From: Streptomyces sp. NBC_00224
GTDB lineage: Bacteria > Actinomycetota > Actinomycetes > Streptomycetales > Streptomycetaceae
DNA length: 64,000 nucleotides
Direction: 5' to 3'
Assembly (NCBI RefSeq): GCF_041435195.1
Contig: NZ_CP108106.1
Span: 7,515,001 to 7,579,000 of the forward strand
Part shown: piece after piece, positions 8,788-18,100 of the stretch
Numbering within the stretch: position 1 is the stretch's first letter
Layout of the letters: every line of letters begins with the position of its first letter
The notes under the pieces: generated by a model
Databases searched by the model: none
What the model was told of the DNA's origin: nothing
The model's input: the letters and a program-made list of their open reading frames with translations, nothing else
Position numbers and translations under genes: made by a program

Positions 8788-9648
8788 ATGCCGGAATTGC
8801 CCGAAGTTGAAGCGCTCCGTGACTTCCTCGCCACGCATCTCGTCGGCCACCGGATCGCCCGCGCGCTGCCGGTCGCGATCAGCGTCCTCAAGACGTACGA
8901 CCCGCCGGTCGGCGCCCTCGGCGGACGGGCGGTCACCGGGGTGGGGCGGTACGGCAAGTTCCTCGACATCGACGCCGACGGCCTCCATCTGGTGGTTCAT
9001 CTGGCCCGCGCCGGCTGGCTGCGCTGGCAGGACGCGCTGCCCACCGAGCCGCCGCGCCCCGGCAAGGGACCGCTGGCGCTGCGGGTCGCGCTGGAGGGCG
9101 GCGCCGGGTTCGACCTGACGGAGGCGGGCACCCGCAAGAGCCTCGCCGCGTACCTGGTCCACGACCCGGGGGAGGTGCCCGGCATCGCCCGGCTCGGGCC
9201 CGACCCGCTCGCCCCGGACTTCGGCCGCGACCGGTTCGCCGGGCTGCTGGCGGGGGAGCGGCGCCGGCTCAAGGGCGCGCTGCGCGACCAGTCGCTGATC
9301 GCCGGGATCGGCAACGCCTACAGCGACGAGATCCTCCACGTGGCGCGGATGTCGCCGTTCAAGCCGGTGGACCGGCTCACCGACGACGAGATCGCCACGC
9401 TGTACGAGGCGGTCCGCGCCACTCTCGCCGATGCGGTGGAGCGCTCGCGCGGGCTCGCGGCGGGCCGTCTCAAGGCGGAGAAGAAGAGCGGGATGCGGGT
9501 GCACGGCCGGACCGGCGAACCCTGCCCGGTCTGCGGCGACACCGTCCGCGAGGTCTCCTTCGCGGACTCCTCGCTCCAGTACTGCGCCACCTGCCAGACC
9601 GGCGGCAAGGTCCTCGCCGACCGCCGGATGTCCAAGCTGCTCAAGTAG
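8788..9648 (+). CDS. Fpg/Nei-family DNA glycosylase/AP lyase
   Basis: A 286-residue protein beginning MPELPEVE, the invariant Fpg/Nei N-terminus in which Pro2 (with Glu3) is the Schiff-base nucleophile after Met removal. The H2TH segment is ALRDQSLIAGIGNAYSDEIL, and the C-terminal zinc finger is CPVCGDTVRE...YCATCQTGG. Such enzymes excise oxidised bases and cleave the strand in base-excision repair. Whether it is MutM-like or Nei-like is unclear; it is one of several paralogues normally present in Streptomyces. A TAATCT -10-like element (8775-8780) ends 7 nt before the ATG, suggesting a leaderless mRNA. Confidence 0.92.
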   Translation: MPELPEVEALRDFLATHLVGHRIARALPVAISVLKTYDPPVGALGGRAVTGVGRYGKFLDIDADGLHLVVHLARAGWLRWQDALPTEPPRPGKGPLALRVALEGGAGFDLTEAGTRKSLAAYLVHDPGEVPGIARLGPDPLAPDFGRDRFAGLLAGERRRLKGALRDQSLIAGIGNAYSDEILHVARMSPFKPVDRLTDDEIATLYEAVRATLADAVERSRGLAAGRLKAEKKSGMRVHGRTGEPCPVCGDTVREVSFADSSLQYCATCQTGGKVLADRRMSKLLK

Positions 9649-9650
9649 CC

Positions 9651-9680
9651 GCGCGACCAGCCACGGGCAGTCCGCAGCCG
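9651..9680 (+). repeat. Dispersed intergenic repeat, copy A (partial)
   Basis: This 30-bp stretch just after the glycosylase stop matches the core of the repeat at 60828-60873 (GCGCGACCAGCCAC, then CCGCAGCCG). The GGGGCGCGGGG front part is missing. Confidence 0.6.
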
Positions 9681-9705
9681 ACGAACCCCGTTTCCGGCGG
9701 GGCGC

Positions 9706-10353
9706 TCACCCAGATCTGGTCAGCGTCGCGAGCCGGGCCCCGTCCTGGGTCCGCACCTCGAAGCGGGAGATGTCGGCGGGCGCCAGCGCCGCGGCCCCCC
9801 GCATCGTCACCTGGGCCCCGTCCCGTACCGCCCAGGTCGCCACCGTGTCCTCCTCGCCGCCGCGCCCCACCGCGACCAGCGTGCACACCGCCGGGCCGCG
9901 CACCCCGCCCACGTCGAGCCCGACGTCGGTGCCGAACCCGGTGGGCGCGGCCGCCAGCGTCGCCGTCACCCCGGGCGCCGACGCGGTCGCCGTCCAGTGC
10001 GGCGCCGCCGGGTCCGCCATCAGGTTCAGGGCGGCGAAGGGCGCGCCCACCACCAGCGCCGCCGCGGCCACCAGCAGCCCGAGCCGCCTTCGGCGCTGGG
10101 CCCGCAGCCGGACGACGACCGCGCCGAGCGCCGAGTGCAGCAGCCCGGGCGACGGCGCGGCGACCGGATCCACCCCGGGGGGCGTCCAGCGGGCGTACGC
10201 GGCGAGCAGCGCCTCCACGCTCCCGAGCTCGTCCAGCAGGCGTGCGCAGTGCGCGCACCCCGCCAGGTGCTCCTCGAAGCGGAAGGTGTCGGCGACACCG
10301 AGCACACCGAGCGCGTACGCCCCGACGTCCCGGTGGAGTTCCAGCGGCCTCAT
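9706..10353 (-). CDS. Zinc-finger anti-sigma factor, membrane-anchored
   Basis: A 215-residue protein. Residues 1-50 hold an anti-sigma zinc-finger domain with the HxxxCxxC signature (EEHLAGCAHC). One membrane helix near 85-110 (LGLLVAAAALVVGAPFAAL) is followed by an extracytoplasmic RskA-like domain. Such proteins bind an ECF sigma factor at the inner membrane and release it on a signal. No sigma gene is in tandem; the nearest is 1.6 kb away on the same strand. Start at ATG 10353; a TTG at 10389 would add 12 residues but has no ribosome site. It diverges from the LytTR regulator. Confidence 0.78.
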   Translation of the reverse strand: MRPLELHRDVGAYALGVLGVADTFRFEEHLAGCAHCARLLDELGSVEALLAAYARWTPPGVDPVAAPSPGLLHSALGAVVVRLRAQRRRRLGLLVAAAALVVGAPFAALNLMADPAAPHWTATASAPGVTATLAAAPTGFGTDVGLDVGGVRGPAVCTLVAVGRGGEEDTVATWAVRDGAQVTMRGAAALAPADISRFEVRTQDGARLATLTRSG

Positions 10354-10439
10354 GCCGTCTGGTACGCAGACGGCGGCCCAATCACTCAAGTCACACGGGA
10401 AGGGACAGTAAGCAGTCGGCGCACCTACAATCCGACCGC

Positions 10440-11201
10440 ATGCTGCGCGTACTGGCCGTCGACGACGAAGCCCCCGCCCTCGAAGAGCTTCTGTACCTCC
10501 TGCGCGCCGATCCGCGGATCCGCAGCGCCGAGGGCGCCACCGGGGCCACCGACGCGCTGCGCCTGATCGGGGGCGCGCTGGACGCCGGGCCGGACGACGA
10601 GCAGGGCGTCGACGTCGTCTTCCTCGACATCCACATGGCGGGGCTCACCGGACTCGACATCGCCCGGCTGCTCGCCGGGTTCGCGCGGCCGCCGCTGATC
10701 GTCTTCGTCACCGCGCACGAGGGCTTCGCCGTCCAGGCGTTCGACCTGAAGGCGGTCGACTACGTACTCAAGCCCGTCCGCAGGGAGCGGCTCGCGGAGG
10801 CGGTGCGCCGGGTGGCCGAGATGACGGGCGACCGCGCCCCTTCGGTCCCGGAGGTCCACGAGTCCCCGGCGGCCCACATAGCCGTCGAGCTCGGTGGCGT
10901 CACCCGGTTCCTGGCCGTCGCCGACATCGCGTACGCCGAGGCGCAGGGCGACTACGCCCGGCTGCACACCGGCTCCGGCAGCCATCTCGTGCGCGTGCCG
11001 CTCTCCACGCTGGAGGACCGCTGGCGCGCGCACGGGTTCGTGCGCATCCACCGCAGCCATCTCGTGGCGCTCGCCGGGATCGACGAACTGCGCCTGGAGG
11101 CGGGCAGCATGACCGTCCGCATCGGCGGGGCCGAGCTCCCCGTCAGCCGCCGCCATGCGCGTACCCTCCGCGACCAGCTGCTGCGTCGCGGCGGTCGCTG
11201 A
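10440..11201 (+). CDS. LytTR-family response regulator
   Basis: A 253-residue two-domain regulator. The receiver (1-120) has the acidic pocket VDDE, the phosphoacceptor Asp in VVFLDIHM, Thr in VFVTAHE and Lys in YVLKPV. The C-terminal LytTR DNA-binding domain spans about 145-250 (YAEAQGDYARLHT and GFVRIHRSHLV). The family binds direct repeats and often controls envelope or transport genes. No histidine kinase gene is adjacent, so this is an orphan here. A TACAAT -10-like box (10426-10431) lies 8 nt before ATG 10440, consistent with a leaderless message. Confidence 0.9.
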   Translation: MLRVLAVDDEAPALEELLYLLRADPRIRSAEGATGATDALRLIGGALDAGPDDEQGVDVVFLDIHMAGLTGLDIARLLAGFARPPLIVFVTAHEGFAVQAFDLKAVDYVLKPVRRERLAEAVRRVAEMTGDRAPSVPEVHESPAAHIAVELGGVTRFLAVADIAYAEAQGDYARLHTGSGSHLVRVPLSTLEDRWRAHGFVRIHRSHLVALAGIDELRLEAGSMTVRIGGAELPVSRRHARTLRDQLLRRGGR

Positions 11202-11231
11202 CGATCCGCCCGCTTACGTTCTGATGGTGCG

Positions 11232-11723
11232 TCAGAACAGATGGATCGCCAGATGCCCGAGCGGCAGGCCGAGTTCCCACGCCGGGGTCCACACCCGCGG
11301 CTCGTCCTCGACCTCGGCCCGCGGGTCGACCCCGCCCGGCACCACCGCGTCCAGGTCCGTGGCCAGCAGCTCGGTCTCCTCCAGCCACCGCCACGCGTCC
11401 CGCGCCAGCGCCAGGTCGGGGCCGGACCCGGCCGCCTCCCGCTCGTGAAGGCGCTCGCGGACCCATCTGTGCCACGGCCGGCCGGCCGCGGTCAGCGAAC
11501 TCCACTCGTCGAGCCGGGCCACCACCCGCGCGCCGCCGACCGCGCCGTCCGACAGGAAGATCGTCAACGCCAAGGCGTTGCGTCCAGCCCTGAATTCGAG
11601 CGTCGTCGGCGGCATCAGATCGCCGGTGCGCAGTAATTCGTCGGCGATGTACTCCGCGTACATCCATGCCATCGGCACCAGCAGCTCTCCACCACTGGTC
11701 CCGTTCGTACCCTCCGGACGCAT
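11232..11723 (-). CDS. Conserved hypothetical protein (163 residues)
   Basis: I do not recognise a family. The protein is soluble, Trp-rich towards the C-terminus (WSSL, WHRW, WRWLEE, WTPAWE), acidic, and ends LPLGHLAIHLF. The start ATG at 11723 has GAGGCGAG upstream; the internal Met at residue 18 is a weaker alternative. It converges on the LytTR gene with a 30-bp gap. Codon use is normal, with GC at third positions, which supports a real gene. No membrane segment or signal peptide. Confidence 0.6.
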   Translation of the reverse strand: MRPEGTNGTSGGELLVPMAWMYAEYIADELLRTGDLMPPTTLEFRAGRNALALTIFLSDGAVGGARVVARLDEWSSLTAAGRPWHRWVRERLHEREAAGSGPDLALARDAWRWLEETELLATDLDAVVPGGVDPRAEVEDEPRVWTPAWELGLPLGHLAIHLF

Positions 11724-11844
11724 TCCGTCTCGCCTCTTTCATCGACTGTCCAGGCGCTCCAGGGAGCTCCAGGGAGCATTGAACCGGGGGCGCGTGCCCG
11801 CCGTGGCCAGAAGGGCAGGATCCGTCGTCCCACACGAGGTGCCC

Positions 11845-12033
11845 ATGCATGTGCGGCAGTTGCTCGGCGCGTACGTCCTCGGCGCCCTCGCGCCGGACGA
11901 GGACCGCCGGGTCGCCGGTCATCTGCGCATCTGCCCCGGCTGCCGCGCGGCCTACCTGGAGGTCGCGGAGGCACCCTCGATGCTTGCCCTGCTCTCCGAG
12001 GAGGACCTGGCGGACGGGCCGCCGGACGAGTAG
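11845..12033 (+). CDS. Small zinc-finger (anti-sigma-like) protein, antisense to sigma 3' end
   Basis: A 62-residue microprotein from ATG 11845 (GAGG 6 nt upstream). It has the zf-HC2/anti-sigma signature HLRICPGC (HxxxCxxC) and the preceding LLGAYVLGALAPDEDRRVAGH, the helix pattern of anti-sigma zinc-binding domains. It stops where a membrane anchor would begin, so it would be cytosolic. Third-position GC is near total. It converges with, and overlaps by 82 bp, the 3' end of the ECF sigma gene on the other strand. Role as its anti-sigma factor is an inference from domain and proximity. Confidence 0.65.
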   Translation: MHVRQLLGAYVLGALAPDEDRRVAGHLRICPGCRAAYLEVAEAPSMLALLSEEDLADGPPDE

Positions 12034-12599
12034 CCCGGCAGGACCCGCGCCAGGGCCCGCAGAGCATAGTACGAACGGGACTTGACGGTGCCGCACGGCA
12101 CCCCCAGGACTTCGGCCGCCTCGGCCACGCTCAGCCCCCGGAAGTAGATCTGCGCCAGCACCGCCCGGTGCTCGGGGCTCAGGGTGCGCACCGCGTCCCG
12201 CACGTCGAGCGCCGCCGTCGACCGCTCGGCGTGGTCGTCCTGCGCCTCCACGCGCGCGTCGAGCACGGCGTCGTGCACCTCGACCGGCCGCGCCTGCCGG
12301 TTCCTGCGGGCGTCGATCGCGAGGCGCCGCGCGACGGTGAACAGCCACGGCCGCATCGAGGCGTACGGGCCCTCGAACGCCTCCGGGTGCTGCCAGGCCC
12401 GTACCAGCGTCTCCTGGAGCAGGTCCTCGGCGCGCTGCCGGTCGCCGTAGGTGAGGCCGAGCAGGAAGTGCATCAGGGCGGGGCCGTGCTCGCGCTGGAG
12501 CGCCGCCAGATCGGGCTCGCGGGTGTACCGCCGCGGCGGCGCCGCACCTCGTGGGGCCGCGTCCGACCGTGGGGCCGCATCCGGGATACCCGTGCTCAC
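11952..12599 (-). CDS. ECF RNA polymerase sigma factor
   Basis: A 215-residue sigma-70 family protein. Region 2 spans about 35-105 (ALMHFLLGLTYGDRQRAEDL, then RAWQHPEAF and MRPWLFTVARRLAIDARR, the -10 recognition and core-binding parts). Region 4 spans about 130-185 (LSPEHRAVLAQIYFRGLS, then AEVLGVPCGTVKSR, the -35 helix-turn-helix). Start GTG at 12599 with AAGGAG 8 nt upstream. The last 25 residues are Ser-rich and lie antisense to the zinc-finger microgene, so they are probably not functional. It faces away from capA across a 208-bp region with nested dyads. Confidence 0.88.
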   Translation of the reverse strand: MSTGIPDAAPRSDAAPRGAAPPRRYTREPDLAALQREHGPALMHFLLGLTYGDRQRAEDLLQETLVRAWQHPEAFEGPYASMRPWLFTVARRLAIDARRNRQARPVEVHDAVLDARVEAQDDHAERSTAALDVRDAVRTLSPEHRAVLAQIYFRGLSVAEAAEVLGVPCGTVKSRSYYALRALARVLPGYSSGGPSARSSSESRASIEGASATSR

Positions 12600-12742
12600 C
12601 GTGGTGCTCCTTCCCGAGAATCCGCAGGCCGCAGCCGTATCCGAGCGCAGCCGGGCGCGAAGGGACAGCCGCCGGACCGCGACATGCGACGAACGGTCGA
12701 ATGGAGCGGCGAATGGTGCGGCGAACGGTTGGGGAATCGGGC

Positions 12743-12779
12743 CAGATATGCATGATGTGGATATCTGATAATCAATCAG
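12743..12779. promoter_or_regulatory. AT-rich nested inverted repeats between sigma and capA genes
   Basis: CAGATAT (12743-12749) pairs with ATATCTG (12761-12767), and CTGAT (12765-12769) with ATCAG (12775-12779). These sit in an unusually AT-rich patch about 30 bp upstream of capA. Immediately before them are the near-direct repeats GCGGCGAATGGT and GCGGCGAACGGT. Likely promoter and regulator-binding region; the binding protein is unknown. Confidence 0.4.
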
Positions 12780-12807
12780 GCATTTCCGACCCGTGGAGCC
12801 CGGTGCC

Positions 12808-14019
12808 ATGACCAGCAGAACGAGCCGGCGGACGGCGGCCGTCGCGGCCCTCGCCCTCGCCGCGACCGCCGGGTGCGCGGCGGAGCACCCCGCCCCCGCG
12901 CGCCTGCCGTACCACCAGGACTCCGAGCGGCCCGGCACTCCGTCACCGGCCGGCGGCTCGGCGACTGCGGGGCCGCGCGCGTTCACGCTGGTCGCGACCG
13001 GTGACGTACTGCCGCACTCCTCGACCATCGAGCGCGCCGCGGCCGACGCGAGCGGGGACGGCTACGACTTCCGGCCGATGCTCGCCGGGGTCAAACCGCT
13101 CATCTCCCGGGCGGACCTGGCGATCTGTCACATGGAGACGGTGTACGGGCCGGACGGCGGGCCCTTCACCGGCTATCCGGCGTTCAAGTCGCCGCCGCAG
13201 GTGGCCGCCGCGCTCAAGGACACCGGGTACGACTCCTGCTCGACCGCGTCCAACCACAGCCTCGACGACGGGGCCGACGGGATCGCCCGGACCCTGCGCG
13301 CCTTCGACAAGGCAGGCCTCAAGCACACCGGTTCGGGCCGCACCGCCACGGAGTCCGCGACGCCCGCCCTGCTGGAGGCGGGCGGCGCCAAGGTCGCCCA
13401 GCTGGCGTACACGTACGACACCAACGGCTATCCGATGCCGGACGGGCAGCCGTGGGCCGTCCACCTCATCGACGAGCAGAAGATCCTCGCGGACGCGCGC
13501 GCGGCCCGCGGGGCGGGGGCCGACGTGGTCGTCGTCAGCCTCCACTGGGGCACCGAGTGGCAGACCGAGCCCGACGAGCAGCAGCTCCAGCTCGGCAGGG
13601 CGCTCACCGCCTCCCGCACCGGCGGCCGCCCCGACATCGACCTGATCCTGGGCACGCACGCGCACATCCCGCAGGCGTACGAGAAGGTCAACGGCACCTG
13701 GATCGTCTACGGCGAGGGCGACCAGATCGCCGGGGAGATGTTCAACAACACCGGCGCGCGCGACCCGCGCGGCAACATGAGCTCCATCGCCCGCTTCACG
13801 TTCGCGCCGCCCGCGCGGGCGGGGGCGCGCTGGGAGGTCACCAAGGCGGAGTTCGTCCCCCAGTGGGTCGACGCGGACCGCGGCCGCGTCGTCAACCTCC
13901 CCGAGGCCCTGCGCACCTCCCCCGACCGGGAGGACTACCGCACGGCCGAAACGGAGATCCGGGAGGCGGTGCTGGGGCGGGGTGCGGCGAGGGACGGGTT
14001 GAGGATGGCGGAGCGGTAG
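12808..14019 (+). CDS. CapA-family lipoprotein
   Basis: A 403-residue exported protein. The signal sequence ends in the lipobox ATAGC (Cys near residue 22). A PGA_cap/CapA metallophosphatase-like domain follows, with VATGDVLPH, CHMETVYG, STASNHSLDD, VVSLHWGTEW and GTHAHIPQ, which together supply the His/Asp/Asn metal ligands of the calcineurin-like fold. CapA proteins are named for poly-gamma-glutamate capsule synthesis, but solitary Streptomyces copies have no known role. Start ATG 12808 has GGAG 9 nt upstream; an in-frame GTG at 12793 is the alternative. Confidence 0.85.
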   Translation: MTSRTSRRTAAVAALALAATAGCAAEHPAPARLPYHQDSERPGTPSPAGGSATAGPRAFTLVATGDVLPHSSTIERAAADASGDGYDFRPMLAGVKPLISRADLAICHMETVYGPDGGPFTGYPAFKSPPQVAAALKDTGYDSCSTASNHSLDDGADGIARTLRAFDKAGLKHTGSGRTATESATPALLEAGGAKVAQLAYTYDTNGYPMPDGQPWAVHLIDEQKILADARAARGAGADVVVVSLHWGTEWQTEPDEQQLQLGRALTASRTGGRPDIDLILGTHAHIPQAYEKVNGTWIVYGEGDQIAGEMFNNTGARDPRGNMSSIARFTFAPPARAGARWEVTKAEFVPQWVDADRGRVVNLPEALRTSPDREDYRTAETEIREAVLGRGAARDGLRMAER

Positions 14020-14058
14020 GGCTGCGCCCCGGACCCCGGTTGGTGTGCGAGCCCCCCC

Positions 14059-14164
14059 GGGGAGCGCGGGGCTGTGACATGTGCGGCTCCGCCGCGATGG
14101 GGGTCCCCCCTGTTCGAGCGAAGCCGAGAGCTTGGGGGAGCGACCAGCCACAGACGGCCCGCAG
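14059..14164 (+). repeat. Composite dispersed repeat, copy B
   Basis: The outer parts (start about 14059; GCGACCAGCCAC to 14164) match the repeat at 59165-59210 and 60828-60873. Its middle is interrupted by a hairpin-forming element, about 14096-14140, that begins TGGGGGT and ends CTTGGGGGAG. The same hairpin class lies inside the aldehyde dehydrogenase gene at 59583-59617. Confidence 0.6.
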
Positions 14165-14182
14165 ACAAAGACCGGGCTGAGG

Positions 14183-14632
14183 CTACGGCACCACCGTCAC
14201 CGGCCACCGCCCCGCCTTCACCAGCCGTACCGCCACCGACCCCACGATCCGGTGCCCCGCCGACTCCGACGCGCCCACCACCACCGCATCCGCCTTCAGC
14301 GAGTCCGCGGCCGTCACCAGGCCCCCGTACGCGTCGCCGCGCAGGGTGTGGAACTCCCAGCGCACGGTCCAGATGTCCCTCACCCGTTCCGCCGCCGCGC
14401 GGATCTCCTCGGCGAGACCCTCGGCGATCTCCCCGGTGGTGTCGGCGACCGGCGCCCCCATCGCGGCGCCCGCGGTCACCAGGGGCTGGACGTAGACCAC
14501 CGCGAGCAGTGCGTGCTGGCGCCGGGCCAGACCGCTCGCGTACGCCGCCGCGCGCAGCGAGGAGTCGGAGCCGTCCACCCCGACGACGATGACCTTGGGA
14601 CCGTCCGTACCGCGTTCGAAGGGTGCTGTCAC
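14183..14632 (-). CDS. Universal stress protein (UspA family)
   Basis: A single-domain 149-residue USP. The N-terminal strand [12 protein letters not shown] carries the Asp of the ATP site, and the C-terminal [19 protein letters not shown] is a variant of the G-x2-G-x9-G-S/T nucleotide loop, followed by the usual PVTVVP end. Such proteins bind ATP or cAMP and are induced by starvation or redox stress. GTG 14632 is chosen because the family motif begins about 15 residues later; the frame continues upstream across the lysX promoter. It diverges from lysX with a 73-bp gap. Confidence 0.85.
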   Translation of the reverse strand: MTAPFERGTDGPKVIVVGVDGSDSSLRAAAYASGLARRQHALLAVVYVQPLVTAGAAMGAPVADTTGEIAEGLAEEIRAAAERVRDIWTVRWEFHTLRGDAYGGLVTAADSLKADAVVVGASESAGHRIVGSVAVRLVKAGRWPVTVVP

Positions 14633-14705
14633 ACGAACGAGGCTAACTCCGCGGCGCGCCGCTCCCGACAGGCGGCCCGGCGTGCCGCTCCCTAGAGTGC
14701 AGGGC

Positions 14706-17700
14706 ATGAGTGTCAGCGAGGAGACGCCCATACCGGCACGGGCCCGGACACCCTCGCGGTCCCGGTTCCTGAGCCGGGTGCCGGAGGCCTTCGCGATGTT
14801 CTTCGCCGGGCTCGGGCTGTTCTGCGGGGTCATCGCGCTGGTGCCCGCCCTGCGCAGGTGGCTGCGGCCGGTCTCCTGGTTTCTCGACCGGGTCACCGTC
14901 CCCGTCAGCGCCAACCTCGCCTACGCCGTCTTCCTGCTGCTGCTCGCCGCCGCGATCGGCGCCCGCAAGAAGGTCGCCTGGTGGCTGGTGGTCGGCTACC
15001 TCGGGCTGCTCTTCCTCGCCGATGTGCTGCTCGTCGCCGTCGCCGAGTGGATGTGGGCCGCCAACGGCATCGTGTGCGGCGCCGCGCTCGTCGTGCTGAT
15101 CCTGGCGCGCGGCGAGTTCTACGCCGAGACCCGGCGCGGCGCCGTCCACCGGGCGCTGCTCGTCCTGGTGCTCGGCCTCGCCGCGGGCGTCCTGGCCGGC
15201 TGGGCTCTTGTGGAGATCTTCCCCGGCACGCTCCCGCGCGGCCAGCGGCTGCTGTGGGCCACCAACCGGGTGCTCGGCGGGCTCGCCTCCAGCGGCCAGT
15301 TCGACGGCCGCCCGCCCCGCCCGCTCTACTTCTTCCTCGGCCTTTTCGGCGCGATCGCTCTGCTCAGCGCGGCCACCACGCTCTTCCGCTCGCAGCGCAT
15401 GGAGGCCGCGCTGCACGGCGACGAGGAGCCGCGCATCCGGGCCCTGCTGCGCGCCTACGGCCGGGAGGACTCGCTCGGCTACTTCGCCACCCGCCGCGAC
15501 AAGGCGGTCGTGTTCTCGCCGAGCGGCAAGGCGGCCGTCACCTACCGGGTGGAGGCCGGGGTCGCGCTGGCCAGCGGCGACCCGGTCGGCGACCCCGGGG
15601 CGTGGGGGCCCGCCATCGCCGCCTGGCTGGACGTGGCCAGGAAGTACGCCTGGGCGCCCGCGGTGATGGGCGCCTCCGAGGAGGGCGCCACCGTCTACGC
15701 CCGGCACGGTCTGGGCGCCATGCAGCTGGGCGACGAGGCGATCCTGCACGTCGCGCGGTTCGACCTGGACGGCCGCGAGATGCGGGTCACCCGGCAGGCA
15801 GTGCGCCGCGTCGCCCGCACCGGCGCCACCACCCGCATCCGCCGCCACTCGGCGCTCACCGACGAGGAGATGGGCCAGATCGTCGACCGGGCCGACGCCT
15901 GGCGCGACACCGAGACCGAACGCGGCTTCTCCATGGCGCTCGACCGCCTCGGCGACCCGGCCGACGGCGACTGCCTGCTTGTCGAGGCCTTCGCCGCCGA
16001 CGGCACGCTCATCGCGCTGCTCTCGTTCGTGCCGTGGGGCCCGGACGGCATCTCGCTGGACCTGATGCGGCGCGACCGCAGCGCGCCCAACGGTGTCATG
16101 GAGTTCATGGTGGCCGAGCTCTGCGCGTACGCGCCGAAGCTGGGCGTACGGCGGATCTCGCTCAACTTCGCCGTGTTCCGCTCGGCCTTCGAGGAGGGCG
16201 CCCGGATCGGCGCGGGCCCGGTGCTGCGGCTGTGGCGCAGGCTGCTGCTGTTCTTCTCCAAGTGGTGGCAGCTGGAGGCGCTGTACCGGTCGAACGTGAA
16301 GTACCAGCCGCAGTGGTTCCCGCGCTTCCTCTGCTACGGGGACGCGGGCTCCCTCGCCCGCGTCGGGCTCGCCTCCGGCATCGCCGAGGGCTTCGTCTCC
16401 GTACCCAGTCTGCGCAAGCTGTGGGGCAAGGGGCATCCCAGGGGCGTCACCAGCCCGGGCACCACCGAGGGCCTGCCGTCCATCGAGGCGCTCGGCCTGT
16501 CCGGGCCGGGCGCCGAGGGGACGGGGGAGCGGCAGCTGCCCGACCAGGTGCGGGTGCGCCACACCAAGCTGGAGCGGCTGCGCGCCGAGGGCACCGAACC
16601 GTATCCGGTGGTCATTCCGCCGCGCACGCACACCCTGGCGGAGCTGCGGGAGGCCGGTGCGGGAACGGCCGCCACGGTGGCCGGGCGCGTGATGGCCGTA
16701 CGCGACTTCGGCGGCGTCGTCTTCGCCGTGCTGCGCGACTGGTCGGGCGACCTCCAGCTGGCGTTCACCCGGGACGGCACGGGCGTGGACGTCCTCGACC
16801 GCTTCACCCGCGACGTCGACCTCGGCGACCACATCACCGCCACGGGCACCACCGGCACCACGGTCAAGGGCGAGTACTCGCTCTTCGTCACCGGCTGGCA
16901 GATGACCGGAAAGTGTCTGCGCCCGCTGCCCGACAAACGGCTCGGCCTGGCCGACCCCGAGGCCCGGGTGCGCCGCCGCTACCTCGACCTGGTGGCCCGG
17001 CCCGAGGCCCGCGACGTCGTACGGGCCCGCTCCACCGCGGTCCAGGCGCTGCGCCAGGGACTGCTGGACCGCGGCTATCTGGAGGTCGAGACCCCGATGC
17101 TCCAGCAGATCCACGGCGGCGCCAACGCCCGCCCCTTCACCACCCACATCAACGCCTACGACCTGGACCTGTATCTGCGGATCGCCCCCGAGCTGTATCT
17201 GAAGCGGCTGTGCGTCGGCGGGGTCGAGAAGGTCTTCGAGATGGGCCGCACCTTCCGCAACGAGGGCGTCTCGTACAAGCACAACCCCGAGTTCACGATG
17301 CTGGAGGCCTACCAGGCCTTCGCCGACTACGACGTGATGCTCGATCTGACCCGCGAGCTCATCCAGGGCGCGGCGACCGCCGCGTTCGGCGCGCCGGTGG
17401 CACGCAAGGCCGGTCCCGACGGGCGGCTCGTGGAGCACGACATCTCCGGCCCGTGGCCGGTCAAGACGCTGTACGGGGCGCTCTCCGAGGCGCTGGGCGA
17501 GGAGGTCGGCGCCGACACCGACGAGCGGGAGCTGCGTCGGCTCTGCGACCTGGCCGGGGTCCCGCACACGCCCGAGAACACCCGCGGCGACGTGGCCCTG
17601 GAGATGTACGAACGGCTGGTCGAGGAGAAGACCCAGCTGCCCACGTTCTACAAGGACTTCCCGACCGACGTCTCCCCGCTCACCCGCCAGCACCGCAGTG

Positions 17701-17993
17701 ACCCCCGCCTCGCCGAGCGCTGGGACCTGGTGGCGTTCGGCACCGAACTGGGCACCGCCTACTCGGAGTTGACCGACCCCGTGGAGCAGCGGCGGCGGCT
17801 CACCGCGCAGTCACTGCTCGCGGCGGGCGGTGACCCGGAGGCGATGGAACTGGACGAGGAGTTCCTGGACGCGCTGGAGTACGCCATGCCGCCCACCGGC
17901 GGGCTCGGCATCGGCGTGGACCGGCTCGTCATGTTCCTCACCGGCCTGACGATCCGTGAGACACTGCCGTTCCCGCTGGTGCGGCGCCACTGA
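14706..17993 (+). CDS. lysX: Bifunctional lysylphosphatidylglycerol synthase/lysyl-tRNA synthetase LysX
   Basis: A 1095-residue fusion. An N-terminal membrane part (about 20-235, six to seven helices) is followed by the MprF-like DUF2156 lysyl-transferase domain (about 240-570). The C-terminal half is a class II lysyl-tRNA synthetase: OB fold (about 640-745), motif 2 FRNEGVS and motif 3 [13 protein letters not shown]. The synthetase half charges tRNA-Lys and the transferase half moves lysine to phosphatidylglycerol, reducing negative surface charge and cationic-peptide sensitivity. TAGAGT (14693-14698) ends 7 nt before ATG, so the mRNA may be leaderless. A separate housekeeping LysRS is expected elsewhere. 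Confidence 0.95.
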   Translation: MSVSEETPIPARARTPSRSRFLSRVPEAFAMFFAGLGLFCGVIALVPALRRWLRPVSWFLDRVTVPVSANLAYAVFLLLLAAAIGARKKVAWWLVVGYLGLLFLADVLLVAVAEWMWAANGIVCGAALVVLILARGEFYAETRRGAVHRALLVLVLGLAAGVLAGWALVEIFPGTLPRGQRLLWATNRVLGGLASSGQFDGRPPRPLYFFLGLFGAIALLSAATTLFRSQRMEAALHGDEEPRIRALLRAYGREDSLGYFATRRDKAVVFSPSGKAAVTYRVEAGVALASGDPVGDPGAWGPAIAAWLDVARKYAWAPAVMGASEEGATVYARHGLGAMQLGDEAILHVARFDLDGREMRVTRQAVRRVARTGATTRIRRHSALTDEEMGQIVDRADAWRDTETERGFSMALDRLGDPADGDCLLVEAFAADGTLIALLSFVPWGPDGISLDLMRRDRSAPNGVMEFMVAELCAYAPKLGVRRISLNFAVFRSAFEEGARIGAGPVLRLWRRLLLFFSKWWQLEALYRSNVKYQPQWFPRFLCYGDAGSLARVGLASGIAEGFVSVPSLRKLWGKGHPRGVTSPGTTEGLPSIEALGLSGPGAEGTGERQLPDQVRVRHTKLERLRAEGTEPYPVVIPPRTHTLAELREAGAGTAATVAGRVMAVRDFGGVVFAVLRDWSGDLQLAFTRDGTGVDVLDRFTRDVDLGDHITATGTTGTTVKGEYSLFVTGWQMTGKCLRPLPDKRLGLADPEARVRRRYLDLVARPEARDVVRARSTAVQALRQGLLDRGYLEVETPMLQQIHGGANARPFTTHINAYDLDLYLRIAPELYLKRLCVGGVEKVFEMGRTFRNEGVSYKHNPEFTMLEAYQAFADYDVMLDLTRELIQGAATAAFGAPVARKAGPDGRLVEHDISGPWPVKTLYGALSEALGEEVGADTDERELRRLCDLAGVPHTPENTRGDVALEMYERLVEEKTQLPTFYKDFPTDVSPLTRQHRSDPRLAERWDLVAFGTELGTAYSELTDPVEQRRRLTAQSLLAAGGDPEAMELDEEFLDALEYAMPPTGGLGIGVDRLVMFLTGLTIRETLPFPLVRRH

Positions 17994-18100
17994 GCCACAC
18001 ACGTCAACGGTCCGCCCCGGGTGCGTCCCAACGGGTGTTTTCGGCCGCGCGGGCGGTGCGCTTCAGCCGCCGGGGCCGTGTGCCGTGCGAGCCATGGGTC

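Noticed and set aside
14643..17693. A 1016-residue minus-strand open frame
   Set aside because: Antisense to lysX, which has clear synthetase motifs; the shadow protein has no recognisable fold.
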